Below, piece by piece: positions 1-7,645 of a DNA stretch of 48,759 bases (its first letter is position 1; each line of letters opens with the position of its first letter). The notes under the pieces were generated by a model. That model had not been told where the DNA came from, ran no database searches, and worked only from the letters and a program-made list of their open reading frames with translations. Source of the DNA: JAZNQL01 sp045531205 (GTDB lineage: Bacteria > Bacillota > Clostridia > UMGS1883 > UMGS1540); NCBI GenBank assembly GCA_045531205.1, contig JAZSDN010000081.1, positions 1 through 48,759 of the forward strand. The letters run 5' to 3'. The position numbers were made by a program, and so were the translations under genes.

Positions 1-221
1 GTATATCTCCCATGCGGAAAACATACATTATGCGGTATTAGTGTCCCTTTCGGTACGTTATCCCCCTCTTGAAGGCAGGTTACTCACGTGTTACTCACCC
101 GTCCGCCACTAAGCATTCCAAAAAATCAACCGAAGTCTCAATTCCGGGTGCTCCGTTCGACTTGCATGTGTTAAGCACGCCGCCAGCGTTCGTCCTGAGC
201 CAGGATCAAACTCTCAATAAA
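1..221 (-). rRNA. rrs: 16S ribosomal RNA, 5' end only (cut by window edge)
   Basis: Read on the minus strand, this is the start of a bacterial 16S rRNA. The universal 27F primer site lies at 203-213 and is followed by the conserved stretches for the GGCGGCGTGCTTAACACATG region and the GGCGGACGGGTGAGTAACACG region. Only about the first 220 nucleotides are present; the rest of the operon lies left of the window. The mature 5' end is estimated at about 221 by comparison with other 16S genes. A small inverted repeat (CTCAATAA/TTATTGAG, 213-233) spans that end and could be part of the processing stem. Confidence 0.97.
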
Positions 222-375
222 AATATTATTGAGCTTTTGTTGGCTCATAATTTACGTTTTGTACTGCTTTGTACATTTTAAAACTTTTTTAAAAGTCTTT
301 GTTTTCTCAAGTTTTCTTGAGCCCTTTTACGCTATTTAATTTTCAAGGTCCGATGTGCCCTTTCTTTCGAGGGCA
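222..375 (-). other. rRNA operon leader
   Basis: This is the transcribed spacer between the rRNA promoter and the 16S 5' end. On the minus strand it contains a GACCTTGAAAATTAAA stretch (331-351) resembling the boxA antitermination element of Firmicutes rrn operons. It also holds two small hairpins, one built on CTCAAG/CTTGAG at 305-322. No gene is seen. The open reading frames that cross the 16S/leader region are chance. Confidence 0.7.
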
Positions 376-381
376 TTGCCT

Positions 382-410
382 ATTATACCAAACCACAGCC
401 CTCTTGTCAA
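382..410 (-). promoter_or_regulatory. rRNA operon promoter, consensus SigA type with A/T-rich UP region
   Basis: Minus-strand -35 TTGACA (410-405) and -10 TATAAT (387-382) are both perfect consensus and are separated by 17 bp. Directly upstream (411-445) is an almost pure A/T stretch with phased A-tracts, as expected for an rRNA UP element. The promoter lies only about 38 bp past the stop codon of the S-adenosylhomocysteinase gene on the same strand. Confidence 0.93.
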
Positions 411-447
411 GAGAAATTTTTAATTTTTTTAATTTTTTTTATTTTAT

Positions 448-1680
448 TTATTTATAAAGGTACTTTTCCTGTTCTTCTGTAAGCTCATCTATGGTTATTC
501 CAAGTGTTTTAAGCTTCATTTTAGCAACGTGAGAATCAACGCTTTTTGGAACATCATAAACTCCTGCAGAAAAGTTTTTATGATTCTGTGCAAGATATTT
601 TAAGGTTAATACCTGTATTGCAAAGCTCATATCCATAATTTCTGCTGGGTGTCCGTCGCCTGCTGCCAAATTTACAAGTCTGCCCTCTGCAAGAAGGTAA
701 AGTTTTTTATTTCCCATATTATATTCTGTAATTGAAGGTTTTGCTTCTCTTACATTATTTGCAAGTTCATTTAAGTCATTTTTGTTTATTTCAACATCAA
801 AGTGACCTGCATTTGCCATTATTGCACCGTCCTTCATTGATTCAAAGTGACGTTTTACCAAAACATCCTTGCAGCCTGTAAGAGTAATGAATATATCACC
901 GACTTTTGCGGCTTCATCCATAGTCATAACTTCAAATCCGTCCATAACAGCTTCTATTGCTTTTATGGCATCAATTTCGCATATTACAACCTTTGCCCCC
1001 ATACCTTTTGCACGCATTGCACAGCCTTTTCCGCACCAGCCGTAACCTGCAATAACAACAGTTTTTCCTGCAACTATAAGGTTAGTTGTTCTGTTAATTC
1101 CGTCCCACACAGACTGACCCGTACCGTAACGGTTGTCAAAAAGGTGTTTGCAATCAGCATCGTTAACCAAAAACATAGGGAACTTAAGTTCTCCCGCTGC
1201 ACTTTTTACACGAAGTCTATGAACACCTGTTGTGGTTTCTTCAGTTCCGCCCCAGATATCCTTTGCCAAATCTTTCTTAATTGTATGAAGTGCTTCAACT
1301 AAATCTCCGCCATCATCTAAAATAAGATTTGGCTGGCTGTCCAGAGTTTTTTCTATCATTGAGAAATATTCTTCATCTGAAACACCGTGAATTGCATAAA
1401 TTTCAAAGCCGTCCTCACAAAGTGCTGCTACAATGTCATCCTGTGTAGAAAGCGGATTGCAACCTGTAACTATAACCTCTGCACCGCCTGCCTTTAAAAC
1501 CTTTGCCATATAAGCGGTTTTGGCTTCTACATGAATACTTATAGCTATTTTAATTCCTGCAAAGGGTTTTTCCTTTTCAAACTCCTTTTCAAGTGTATTA
1601 AGAAGGGGCATATTTCTTTTTACCCATTCTATTTTATCGTGTCCCGAAGGAGCAAGTGAAATGTCTTTTATTATACTCAT
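448..1680 (-). CDS. ahcY: Adenosylhomocysteinase (S-adenosyl-L-homocysteine hydrolase)
   Basis: This cytoplasmic, NAD-dependent enzyme splits S-adenosylhomocysteine into adenosine and homocysteine, removing the product inhibitor of methyltransferases. The 410-residue protein is of the short form that lacks the roughly 40-residue insertion of the eukaryotic and proteobacterial enzymes. The family signatures are clear: the DDGGD substrate-site segment near 122-126, ETTTGVHR near 148-155, the NAD Rossmann loop GYGWCGKG at 212-219, and the NAGHFD segment in the second half. It is the last gene of the FHA-rodA-pbp-ahcY operon. Its GGGAGG ribosome site is formed by the last codons of the PBP gene, and only 3 bp separate the two. 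No hairpin terminator is visible after it, before the rRNA promoter. Confidence 0.97.
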   Translation of the reverse strand: MSIIKDISLAPSGHDKIEWVKRNMPLLNTLEKEFEKEKPFAGIKIAISIHVEAKTAYMAKVLKAGGAEVIVTGCNPLSTQDDIVAALCEDGFEIYAIHGVSDEEYFSMIEKTLDSQPNLILDDGGDLVEALHTIKKDLAKDIWGGTEETTTGVHRLRVKSAAGELKFPMFLVNDADCKHLFDNRYGTGQSVWDGINRTTNLIVAGKTVVIAGYGWCGKGCAMRAKGMGAKVVICEIDAIKAIEAVMDGFEVMTMDEAAKVGDIFITLTGCKDVLVKRHFESMKDGAIMANAGHFDVEINKNDLNELANNVREAKPSITEYNMGNKKLYLLAEGRLVNLAAGDGHPAEIMDMSFAIQVLTLKYLAQNHKNFSAGVYDVPKSVDSHVAKMKLKTLGITIDELTEEQEKYLYK

Positions 1681-1683
1681 AAT

Positions 1684-3087
1684 TTACCTCCCGTAATAAA
1701 GCTTTATAAGCTCTCTTGCTATGGGAACACAAGCGTCGGAGCCTGTCATTCCCGAATATTCTATCATAACGCAGATTGCTATTTTTTCGTTTCCGTCGTC
1801 GGCATAACATATAAACCATGCATGGTCTTTATCTGTTCCGTTTTCGGCTGTGCCTGTTTTTCCGGCTACTTCAATGCCATTTACTGCGGCTCCTGTGCCT
1901 GTTCCGCTTAAGACACATTCCTTCATCATTTCTCCTACTTTTTGTGCCGTATAAGGAGAAATACACCTTGTAAATACGTTTTCTCTGGCTTTATATGTTA
2001 TCAATCCGTTATCATACTTTGCGTCTTTTACAACATAAGGTTGCATAAGAGTCCCATTATTTGCAACACAAGACGCTACAAGTGCCATCTGAAATGGTGT
2101 TGCAAGGGTTTGTCCCTGCCCCATTCCGACAGCCGCAACATGAGTGCGTGTTATATCAGAATTTAAAACACTGCTTTTGGCAAGTGGCAAGTCAAAATCT
2201 ATTTCTTTATTAAAGCCGAAATCGTTTGCTTTTGATTTTATTATTTCAGCACCAAGTTTGTCGGCAAGATTTATAAATGCACAGTTTGAAGAAACTGCGA
2301 ATGCTTTTTTTATATCAAGTTCGCCATATATTTTATCGCCGTAATTTTTAAACGATTTACCATCAATTTCTATAGTTCCTGTATCGGTATAAATTTCGCC
2401 GTCCATCATTTCTTCGACTGCAGCTGCAGCTATTATTGTTTTAAATGTTGAACCCGGCGGATAAAGTCCCGATGTGGCACGGGAAAGAAGTTTATTTTCG
2501 TCACTTTGAGAAATATCTTCCCAGTTTTGTTCCATACTCCAGGCGTTAGGGTTAAATCCAGGTTTTGAAACGAGTGTCAAAATCTCCCCTGTTTTGGGAT
2601 TTAATGCAATAACGGCTCCTTTTCTGTTTCCTAAAAGATTTGACGCCTTTTGTTGTAATTTGTGGCTTATTGTTAATGAAATATCCGAGCCTCTTCGTTT
2701 TTCGCCCGACATAAGACTTCCAAGTCCCATTATGGAATTTAAAAAGTCTTTTCCTGTAAGCTGTCCGTTATACTGCGATTCAAGCATTGAACTGCCGTAT
2801 TTTGAATTTGAATAGCCTATTACATGGCAGTATAAATCGTTAAATGGATATACTCTTGTTTCGGTGTTATCTGAATTTGTTTCGTTATAGGCAAGAATTT
2901 CGCCATCGCGGTCGAATATTGTTCCACGTATAACCTCGTTATTTTCGAGTGTGCTTCTGGGATTTGCTCCGCTATCGGCAAGCTTGGGGCCGTTAAATAT
3001 CTGAAAGTATGTGAGGTATACTATTAAACTTAAAAATAGTACCGACATTAAAATCAGAACATGTATGATTTTGTTGTTAGATTTCAT
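1684..3087 (-). CDS. Class B penicillin-binding protein (peptidoglycan transpeptidase), PbpA/FtsI type
   Basis: This D,D-transpeptidase cross-links peptidoglycan and is anchored by a single N-terminal membrane segment (residues 8-30). It is 467 residues long. The class B hallmark RGTIFDRDG is at 54-62, and the three transpeptidase motifs are present: STFK (213-216, active-site Ser213), SSN (266-268) and KTG (410-412). The short N-terminal module and its partnership with a RodA/FtsW and an FHA protein resemble the PbpA type of Actinobacteria. The start was set at the ATG preceded by AAAGGAG 8 bp upstream; the frame stays open further upstream but has no ribosome site there. It overlaps the end of the RodA gene by 11 bp, suggesting translational coupling. 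Confidence 0.95.
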   Translation of the reverse strand: MKSNNKIIHVLILMSVLFLSLIVYLTYFQIFNGPKLADSGANPRSTLENNEVIRGTIFDRDGEILAYNETNSDNTETRVYPFNDLYCHVIGYSNSKYGSSMLESQYNGQLTGKDFLNSIMGLGSLMSGEKRRGSDISLTISHKLQQKASNLLGNRKGAVIALNPKTGEILTLVSKPGFNPNAWSMEQNWEDISQSDENKLLSRATSGLYPPGSTFKTIIAAAAVEEMMDGEIYTDTGTIEIDGKSFKNYGDKIYGELDIKKAFAVSSNCAFINLADKLGAEIIKSKANDFGFNKEIDFDLPLAKSSVLNSDITRTHVAAVGMGQGQTLATPFQMALVASCVANNGTLMQPYVVKDAKYDNGLITYKARENVFTRCISPYTAQKVGEMMKECVLSGTGTGAAVNGIEVAGKTGTAENGTDKDHAWFICYADDGNEKIAICVMIEYSGMTGSDACVPIARELIKLYYGR

Positions 3088-4330
3088 CGGCAAGCTCCTT
3101 TTTCCCTGAAATTGCGTGAAGAATTGCAAGTGCTGCGAAGGATGCTGCAAGTGAGCTTCCTCCTGCACTTATAAAGGGCAAGGTAATTCCCGTCATAGGA
3201 ATAAACTTTGTAACGCCGCCTATGATTATAAAGGTCTGGAAACCGAACATTGCACCAAGCCCGAGTGCCAGAGCTTTATGAAAGTCTTTTTTTGCACGCA
3301 GAGAAATTTTAATACTGCGGTAAACGAGCAGGAAATATAAAAGGATTACTCCCACGGCACCTACCATACCGAGTTCTTCGTATATTGCAGAAAAAATAAA
3401 GTCACTTTTTACAACGGGGATAAGATTAGGATGGCCAAGCCCAAGACCTGAACCTATAAATCCGCCCGATGCCATTCCGTAAAGGGACTGTATTATCTGG
3501 TAACCATCGGCTGCTCCGCCAAAGGGGTCAAGCCAAACAGCAACACGTTCCTGAATATGAGAAAGTGCAAAGTAGCCTAATGTTCCTGCTGCGACTACAA
3601 GCAATGCATTAAAAATTAAAATAACAGGCTTTTTACCAAAAATGTATTGCATTACTATATAAATTAAAAAATAAAGCACTGCCGAGCCCCATTCTCTTTG
3701 CAAAACAAGAAAGCCAAGATGCATATACACGGCTGCCATTATTATAAACTGTCTGCCCCATTCAGAAGAAAACATTCTTTTTATAAAGTTACCTTCCGTT
3801 TCAAAGGTATAGGGGGCTGAATACATTCCTGCAAGCATAAGCACAAAGCTTATTTTTATAAGTTCTGATGGCTGAACACCGATACTGCCTACGTAAATCC
3901 AGTTTTTTGCACCGCCTATCGACCTGCCGAACACAAGTGTCACCATAAACAAAAAAGCTGCTACGGCAAGGTAGATGTAATATATTTTATGCCATACTTT
4001 TACCAAACGAAAAATTGTATATACAACAAAAAAGCCTGCGGTACCGGCATAAAACCATATTATCTGATGCATTGCATCTTCGGGTTTTATACGGAACAGA
4101 ACTAATATGCCAACTGTTAAAAGCATTGAAACTATTAAAAAAAGATAGTCATCTCCAAGTGAGAAAAAGAGTATTATTGCATACGAAACAACTACTACTC
4201 CCAAAAGAGCAAGAGAATAGTACAAATGTTGCAGCTGCATACCTCCGTTTACAAGAGCAAGTATTCCAAAACCCAGAAAGTTTGCAAACAAAACAAGCAG
4301 AAGAGGAACAAAATGTCGTAGTTTATTCAT
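3077..4330 (-). CDS. SEDS-family peptidoglycan glycosyltransferase (FtsW/RodA/SpoVE)
   Basis: This polytopic membrane protein of 417 residues has about ten hydrophobic segments. It belongs to the SEDS family, which polymerises lipid II into glycan strands together with a class B PBP. The characteristic SEDS segments are present: the GRSIGGAKNWIYVG loop, the PSELIKISFVLMLAG segment, and the GLGLGHPNLIPVVKSDFIFS region followed by a conserved glutamate-rich helix. The partner PBP is the next gene (11 bp overlap), and an FHA protein precedes it (8 bp overlap), so the three are probably made together. RodA, FtsW and SpoVE cannot be told apart with confidence by sequence. The context (FHA plus a PbpA-like PBP) argues for an elongation or sporulation role rather than the dcw-cluster FtsW. 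Confidence 0.94.
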   Translation of the reverse strand: MNKLRHFVPLLLVLFANFLGFGILALVNGGMQLQHLYYSLALLGVVVVSYAIILFFSLGDDYLFLIVSMLLTVGILVLFRIKPEDAMHQIIWFYAGTAGFFVVYTIFRLVKVWHKIYYIYLAVAAFLFMVTLVFGRSIGGAKNWIYVGSIGVQPSELIKISFVLMLAGMYSAPYTFETEGNFIKRMFSSEWGRQFIIMAAVYMHLGFLVLQREWGSAVLYFLIYIVMQYIFGKKPVILIFNALLVVAAGTLGYFALSHIQERVAVWLDPFGGAADGYQIIQSLYGMASGGFIGSGLGLGHPNLIPVVKSDFIFSAIYEELGMVGAVGVILLYFLLVYRSIKISLRAKKDFHKALALGLGAMFGFQTFIIIGGVTKFIPMTGITLPFISAGGSSLAASFAALAILHAISGKKELADEI

Positions 4331-4784
4331 TATGTTCGTCCTCCGTTTCGGTTACAAATATAAAGGTAACCTGACCTATTTCTATTTTGTCGCCGTTTAA
4401 TATTTCTATTGGGTCGCCCGTTACCTTGTCGCCGTTTAAAAAAGTGCCGTTTGTACTTTCGAGGTCATTTAGATAATGTACCCCTTCTCTTACAATTATT
4501 TCTGCGTGGCGGGATGACATAAACGGGTCATCAATTCTTATGTGGCAACGTTTATCTCTTCCTATTACGGTGTCTTTTGTTATAGGATAGCTTTCGAAAA
4601 CATCAAAAGAAAACTCAGACCTTAAATTTATCAGTTTAAGATATGTTTTTGACACTTTGTCACCGTTTTTGTGGCGGCTCATAACCTCTATATCGCGATA
4701 AATCATCTGAATTATTTTAATAATAAACATATAAATTATAATTACAAAAGCAAATGAAAAGATTTTTGCGAGAATACTTATCAT
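4323..4784 (-). CDS. Membrane-anchored FHA-domain protein
   Basis: The 153-residue protein has one N-terminal membrane helix (about 5-28) and a cytoplasmic forkhead-associated domain (about 65-146) that binds phosphothreonine. The key FHA residues are present: GR at 75-76, SSRH at 90-93 and TNGTFLNG at 111-118. It is the first gene of the operon, followed by the SEDS protein and its PBP. In Actinobacteria a similar FHA-RodA-PBP arrangement sits next to Ser/Thr kinases and phosphatases. No kinase is visible here, so the phosphorylated partner is unknown. It starts at an ATG with GGAGG 6 bp upstream. Confidence 0.92.
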   Translation of the reverse strand: MISILAKIFSFAFVIIIYMFIIKIIQMIYRDIEVMSRHKNGDKVSKTYLKLINLRSEFSFDVFESYPITKDTVIGRDKRCHIRIDDPFMSSRHAEIIVREGVHYLNDLESTNGTFLNGDKVTGDPIEILNGDKIEIGQVTFIFVTETEDEHNE

Positions 4785-4817
4785 AAATTGCCTCCAAAAT
4801 TATATTCCTGTTTTATT

Positions 4818-4846
4818 ATTGTATATTTTATTCGCAAAAATGTCAA
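4818..4846 (-). promoter_or_regulatory. Promoter of the FHA-rodA-pbp-ahcY operon
   Basis: Minus-strand TTGACA (4846-4841), 17 bp, then TACAAT (4823-4818), located 34 bp upstream of the FHA start codon. This is a good SigA-type match. Confidence 0.8.
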
Positions 4847-5026
4847 GGTTTGGAATAAATTTTAGATAAGATAGTTTTTAAGTATTTTTAATAAAACAAG
4901 CTGAACAAAAAATCATTTTGTTTATTCGAAAGGGTCTGCGAAAACTGGCTTCAGCTTGAGAAGAAGAGTTTTACAAAATACCACGCAAAGTGTTTTCTAC
5001 AAGCTTTTTCAGGTGCATTATGTTTT

Positions 5027-5195
5027 TTTGCGGGGTGTGTCGCCGACACCCCGCACCCCCGGCAGGCGCGGGCGCGCTATAAATACCTTCTTCCCGTTCG
5101 GCAAGCCTTTTTGTAAAAAGTCTTCCTCACTAACTCGGGCAAGCCTATTTTATAGTCTTCCCTCGTGCCGAAGGCCGCGCTTTTTTAGCGCCTGT
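5027..5195. repeat. GC-rich palindrome followed by two imperfect direct repeats
   Basis: A 9-bp perfect stem (GCGGGGTGT, 5030-5038, with ACACCCCGC, 5046-5054) is followed by a GC-rich run in otherwise AT-rich DNA. Reading the minus strand, two related units come next, each of the form GAGG(G)AAGACT...AGGCTTGCC and each enclosing a small A/T palindrome that differs between units. No coding potential is convincing here. It is probably part of a dispersed repeat family. Confidence 0.55.
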
Positions 5196-5263
5196 TTTTA
5201 TAACTTTTTTGTGTAGTGCTTTTGTGGTATTGTCTGGCGGGGGATTGTAAGGGGGTTTTTATT

Positions 5264-5627
5264 GCACCTCATCCGAGTTTTGCTTTGCAAAACCCACCTT
5301 CCACTCAAGGGGAAGGCTTTAAATGGGAGGGCGTGGAAACACCCTCCCCTACAAGATTATATATTTTTTCGACTAGGGTTTGCGTTTTTGCAGAACGTTT
5401 ATGAATGTCCCATAATAATTTTATATGTTCATTTTGTAGGGGTGGGAGTTTCACGTTCGCCTGTTTATACGGGACGTCGAGGACGCCGTCCCCTACAATA
5501 TGTTTATTATATTTCGTAGGGCGGGGTCCCATCCCCGCTTTTTTTGAACGCCCTTCATGGGCGTTCCCTACAAGGTATATATTTATATAATCATCGTTTG
5601 TAGGGGCTGGCGTCCCCGACAGCCCGT
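5264..5627. repeat. Cluster of palindromic repeat modules bounded by GTAGGG/CCCTACA
   Basis: At least four modules occur in tandem: about 5264-5354, 5435-5498, 5515-5573 and 5599-5627. Three are bounded on one or both sides by TGTAGGG or CGTAGGG and CCCTACA, and they enclose GC-rich inverted repeats such as GAACGCCC/GGGCGTTC. The first carries a CCTCATCCG / CCACCTTCC frame around the hairpin GTTTTGC-ttt-GCAAAAC. The same GTAGGG/CCCTACA boundaries recur at 26.6 kb and 46.6 kb. The whole 4.85-5.64 kb interval holds no credible gene. Confidence 0.75.
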
Positions 5628-5644
5628 TTTATTTTAAACCTCAA

Positions 5645-5682
5645 TAAAAAAACATAGCAAGCCTTTCGGCTTGCTATGTTTT
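5645..5682 (-). terminator. Intrinsic terminator of the cohesin-like/SLH gene
   Basis: A 13-bp perfect stem (5651-5663 with 5668-5680) and a 4-nt loop, followed on the minus strand by a run of T (complement of 5646-5652). It lies 15 bp past the stop codon. Confidence 0.93.
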
Positions 5683-5697
5683 AAAAGGGTAGATATA

Positions 5698-7518
5698 TTA
5701 TTTTACAAGACTTGCAAAAAGATATATAACCTTTGCAGTCTGTGCTCTTGTTGTTTCTGCCTTAGGAGCAAATGTGCCGTCACCCATGCCTTCGAGAATT
5801 TCGAGAACCTGGAGAGCTTTAACTGCTTCTACTGCATATTCAGAAATGCTTGATGCATCTGTGAATTCTTCAACTTCAGCGTCAACGATTTCTACTTCTT
5901 TTGCTACGAGTGCTTTGTAAAGAACTGTAGCCATTTCTTCTCTTGTGATAGCCTGGTCGGGAGCAAATTCATCAACGATGAAATCAAGTGCGCCGAGTTC
6001 AGCTACTGCTGTTACTTCAGCTGCTGCCCAGTGACCTTCGAGGTCAGCGTAAGCAAGTTCAGCTTCGCTTGTAGCGCCGAGTACACGTGCTACTAAAGCA
6101 ACGAATTCAGCTCTTGTGATCTGTGCATCGGGATCGAATGTCTTTTCATCTCTTCCCTTGAAGATGCCAGCTTCTGCAAGTGCGTTAATGTATTCAACAG
6201 CCCATGCATATTTTTCAGCGTCAACGTCTTCGAATGCGCAAGCGGGAACTTCGGGATCTTCGGGATCTACAGGTTCATCAGGTTCATCTGTAGGATCTTC
6301 TTTTTCAGGTGTTTTGCCAGCGAGGTTTGCACCAGAGTTAGGTGTGTAACCGCTGCTATTGCTTGAAGCTTTTGCAATTGTTTCGCCAGCTACGAGTTCG
6401 TAAGGTGTGCCAGGAACGTCGTTACGATCGTCAACAGGTGTGATTGTAACCTTTATTGTTTTGCCAGCATCGTCTTTACCGAATTTGTAGGTAAGTTTAT
6501 CTTCTGAAAGTACACCAGAAAGTTCTGATTCATCATCTACGAATGCCCAAACGATTGTTGAAACATCTTCACCGCCGTTTTCGGATTCGAAATCATATGA
6601 AAGTGTAACTTCTTTGTTAACTTTGAATTTGCCGTCAAATGCAGCTGCTGTGATTTCAGCTGCTACATCGTTAGCAACAACTTTTTCTGTAGCTGCGGAT
6701 AAAGCTTCTTCACCAACGAGGAAGTCAGCGCCACCTGTTGTTGTTTTAGGTGTAACACCAGCTGTGATTGCCTTGTCGTATTCAGCAGCTGTGAGTTTGT
6801 ATGTTTTTGCTGTTGCGCCTTCGATAGCTACACCATCAGCATACCACTGGAATGTTGTGCCTTCTTCAAGGTCGCCATTGATATCTGCGTAGTCATATTC
6901 GCCGATTGTAAGAGTTTCGCCTATTTTAGCTGTTCCTGTTACAGGTACTGTTGTAACTGTAGGAGCTGCAGGAGGAAGTGTTATTGTTACTGTTGCATCT
7001 GTGCAAGCAAATTCGCCTTCTGCATACTGTTCGCCAAGATCACCTTTACCGAAAACAGCATTACCTTTTTTAGGATCGTTGAATACTTCTAAATCGAAGA
7101 TTGCTGAAAGGCTTGTGCCTTCGCCAACTGCTGCTTCGAAAGCTGCAGCATCAAGAGCCTTAAATTTAGCTGTGAGGATTGTGGTATTAGCAGCAAATGT
7201 AGCACCTGTAGGATTCAAATACATCATACTGATTGTACCGTCTGTAGGATCGCTATCAGTTGTTGATGCTGATACTGAATTAGAGTATGCTAAAGAATCA
7301 GCAACGTATGTTACATAATCATCATTATACGCAAGGTCTACTGTAAATACAGTAAATTTACCTTCTGCTACAACTGTTAATGTTACTTCCTTTGTTACAG
7401 CAATTTCTGCTTTGTCAACTACTGCTTTGAATGTTACTAAAGCATCAGCTGATGCGGAGAATGCACACATTCCCATTACGAGTGCTGCAACAACTAAAAG
7501 TGAGAGAATCTTTTTCAT
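5698..7518 (-). CDS. Secreted SLH-anchored protein with cohesin-like domain
   Basis: This 606-residue exported protein has a signal peptide (1-25, ending ASA-DA). It is followed by a beta-rich domain (about 27-182) whose pattern resembles the cohesin/E-set carbohydrate-protein adhesion fold (a VDLAYNDDYV strand, then a GTISMMYL strand, then TTILTAKFKAL). Next come two Ig-like modules (about 185-395; the first has the FQWYADGVAIEGAT signature), an acidic Pro/Asp/Glu linker (about 400-425) and three SLH motifs (about 429-606). The SLH motifs carry TRAE, TREE and TRAQ in the usual key position and should bind secondary cell-wall polymer. It has its own ribosome site (AAAGGAAG) and a strong terminator. 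The next gene upstream encodes a protein with a dockerin-like tail. The cohesin assignment is by pattern only; other E-set domains are possible. Confidence 0.85.
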   Translation of the reverse strand: MKKILSLLVVAALVMGMCAFSASADALVTFKAVVDKAEIAVTKEVTLTVVAEGKFTVFTVDLAYNDDYVTYVADSLAYSNSVSASTTDSDPTDGTISMMYLNPTGATFAANTTILTAKFKALDAAAFEAAVGEGTSLSAIFDLEVFNDPKKGNAVFGKGDLGEQYAEGEFACTDATVTITLPPAAPTVTTVPVTGTAKIGETLTIGEYDYADINGDLEEGTTFQWYADGVAIEGATAKTYKLTAAEYDKAITAGVTPKTTTGGADFLVGEEALSAATEKVVANDVAAEITAAAFDGKFKVNKEVTLSYDFESENGGEDVSTIVWAFVDDESELSGVLSEDKLTYKFGKDDAGKTIKVTITPVDDRNDVPGTPYELVAGETIAKASSNSSGYTPNSGANLAGKTPEKEDPTDEPDEPVDPEDPEVPACAFEDVDAEKYAWAVEYINALAEAGIFKGRDEKTFDPDAQITRAEFVALVARVLGATSEAELAYADLEGHWAAAEVTAVAELGALDFIVDEFAPDQAITREEMATVLYKALVAKEVEIVDAEVEEFTDASSISEYAVEAVKALQVLEILEGMGDGTFAPKAETTRAQTAKVIYLFASLVK

Positions 7519-7602
7519 GGTTTTTTCTTCCTTTCATTGTTGTTTTGCAGTAAAACTACTGCTTGTTTTTTTATTTATAAAATATTTTTATAAATCGTAG
7601 TA

Positions 7603-7637
7603 AAAATATGCGGGCAGGGCATTAACCATGCCCGCAC
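7603..7637 (-). terminator. Intrinsic terminator of the dockerin-like gene
   Basis: An 8-bp outer stem TGCGGGCA/TGCCCGCA (7609-7616 with 7629-7636), with an alternative inner GGGCAT/ATGCCC pairing, followed on the minus strand by TATTTTTA. It begins 9 bp after the stop codon. Confidence 0.85.
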
Positions 7638-7645
7638 AATGTTAA

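Noticed and set aside
69..281. Possible small protein in the 16S/leader region
   Set aside because: It lies antisense to the conserved 16S 5' end and has no ribosome site; it is a chance reading frame.
847..1302. Plus-strand reading frame inside ahcY
   Set aside because: Antisense to a well conserved enzyme with no ribosome site; the cysteine- and phenylalanine-rich translation is typical of an antisense shadow.
4956..5590. Several short plus- and minus-strand reading frames in the repeat cluster
   Set aside because: They run across palindromic modules, have no ribosome sites, and their translations reflect repeat sequence.
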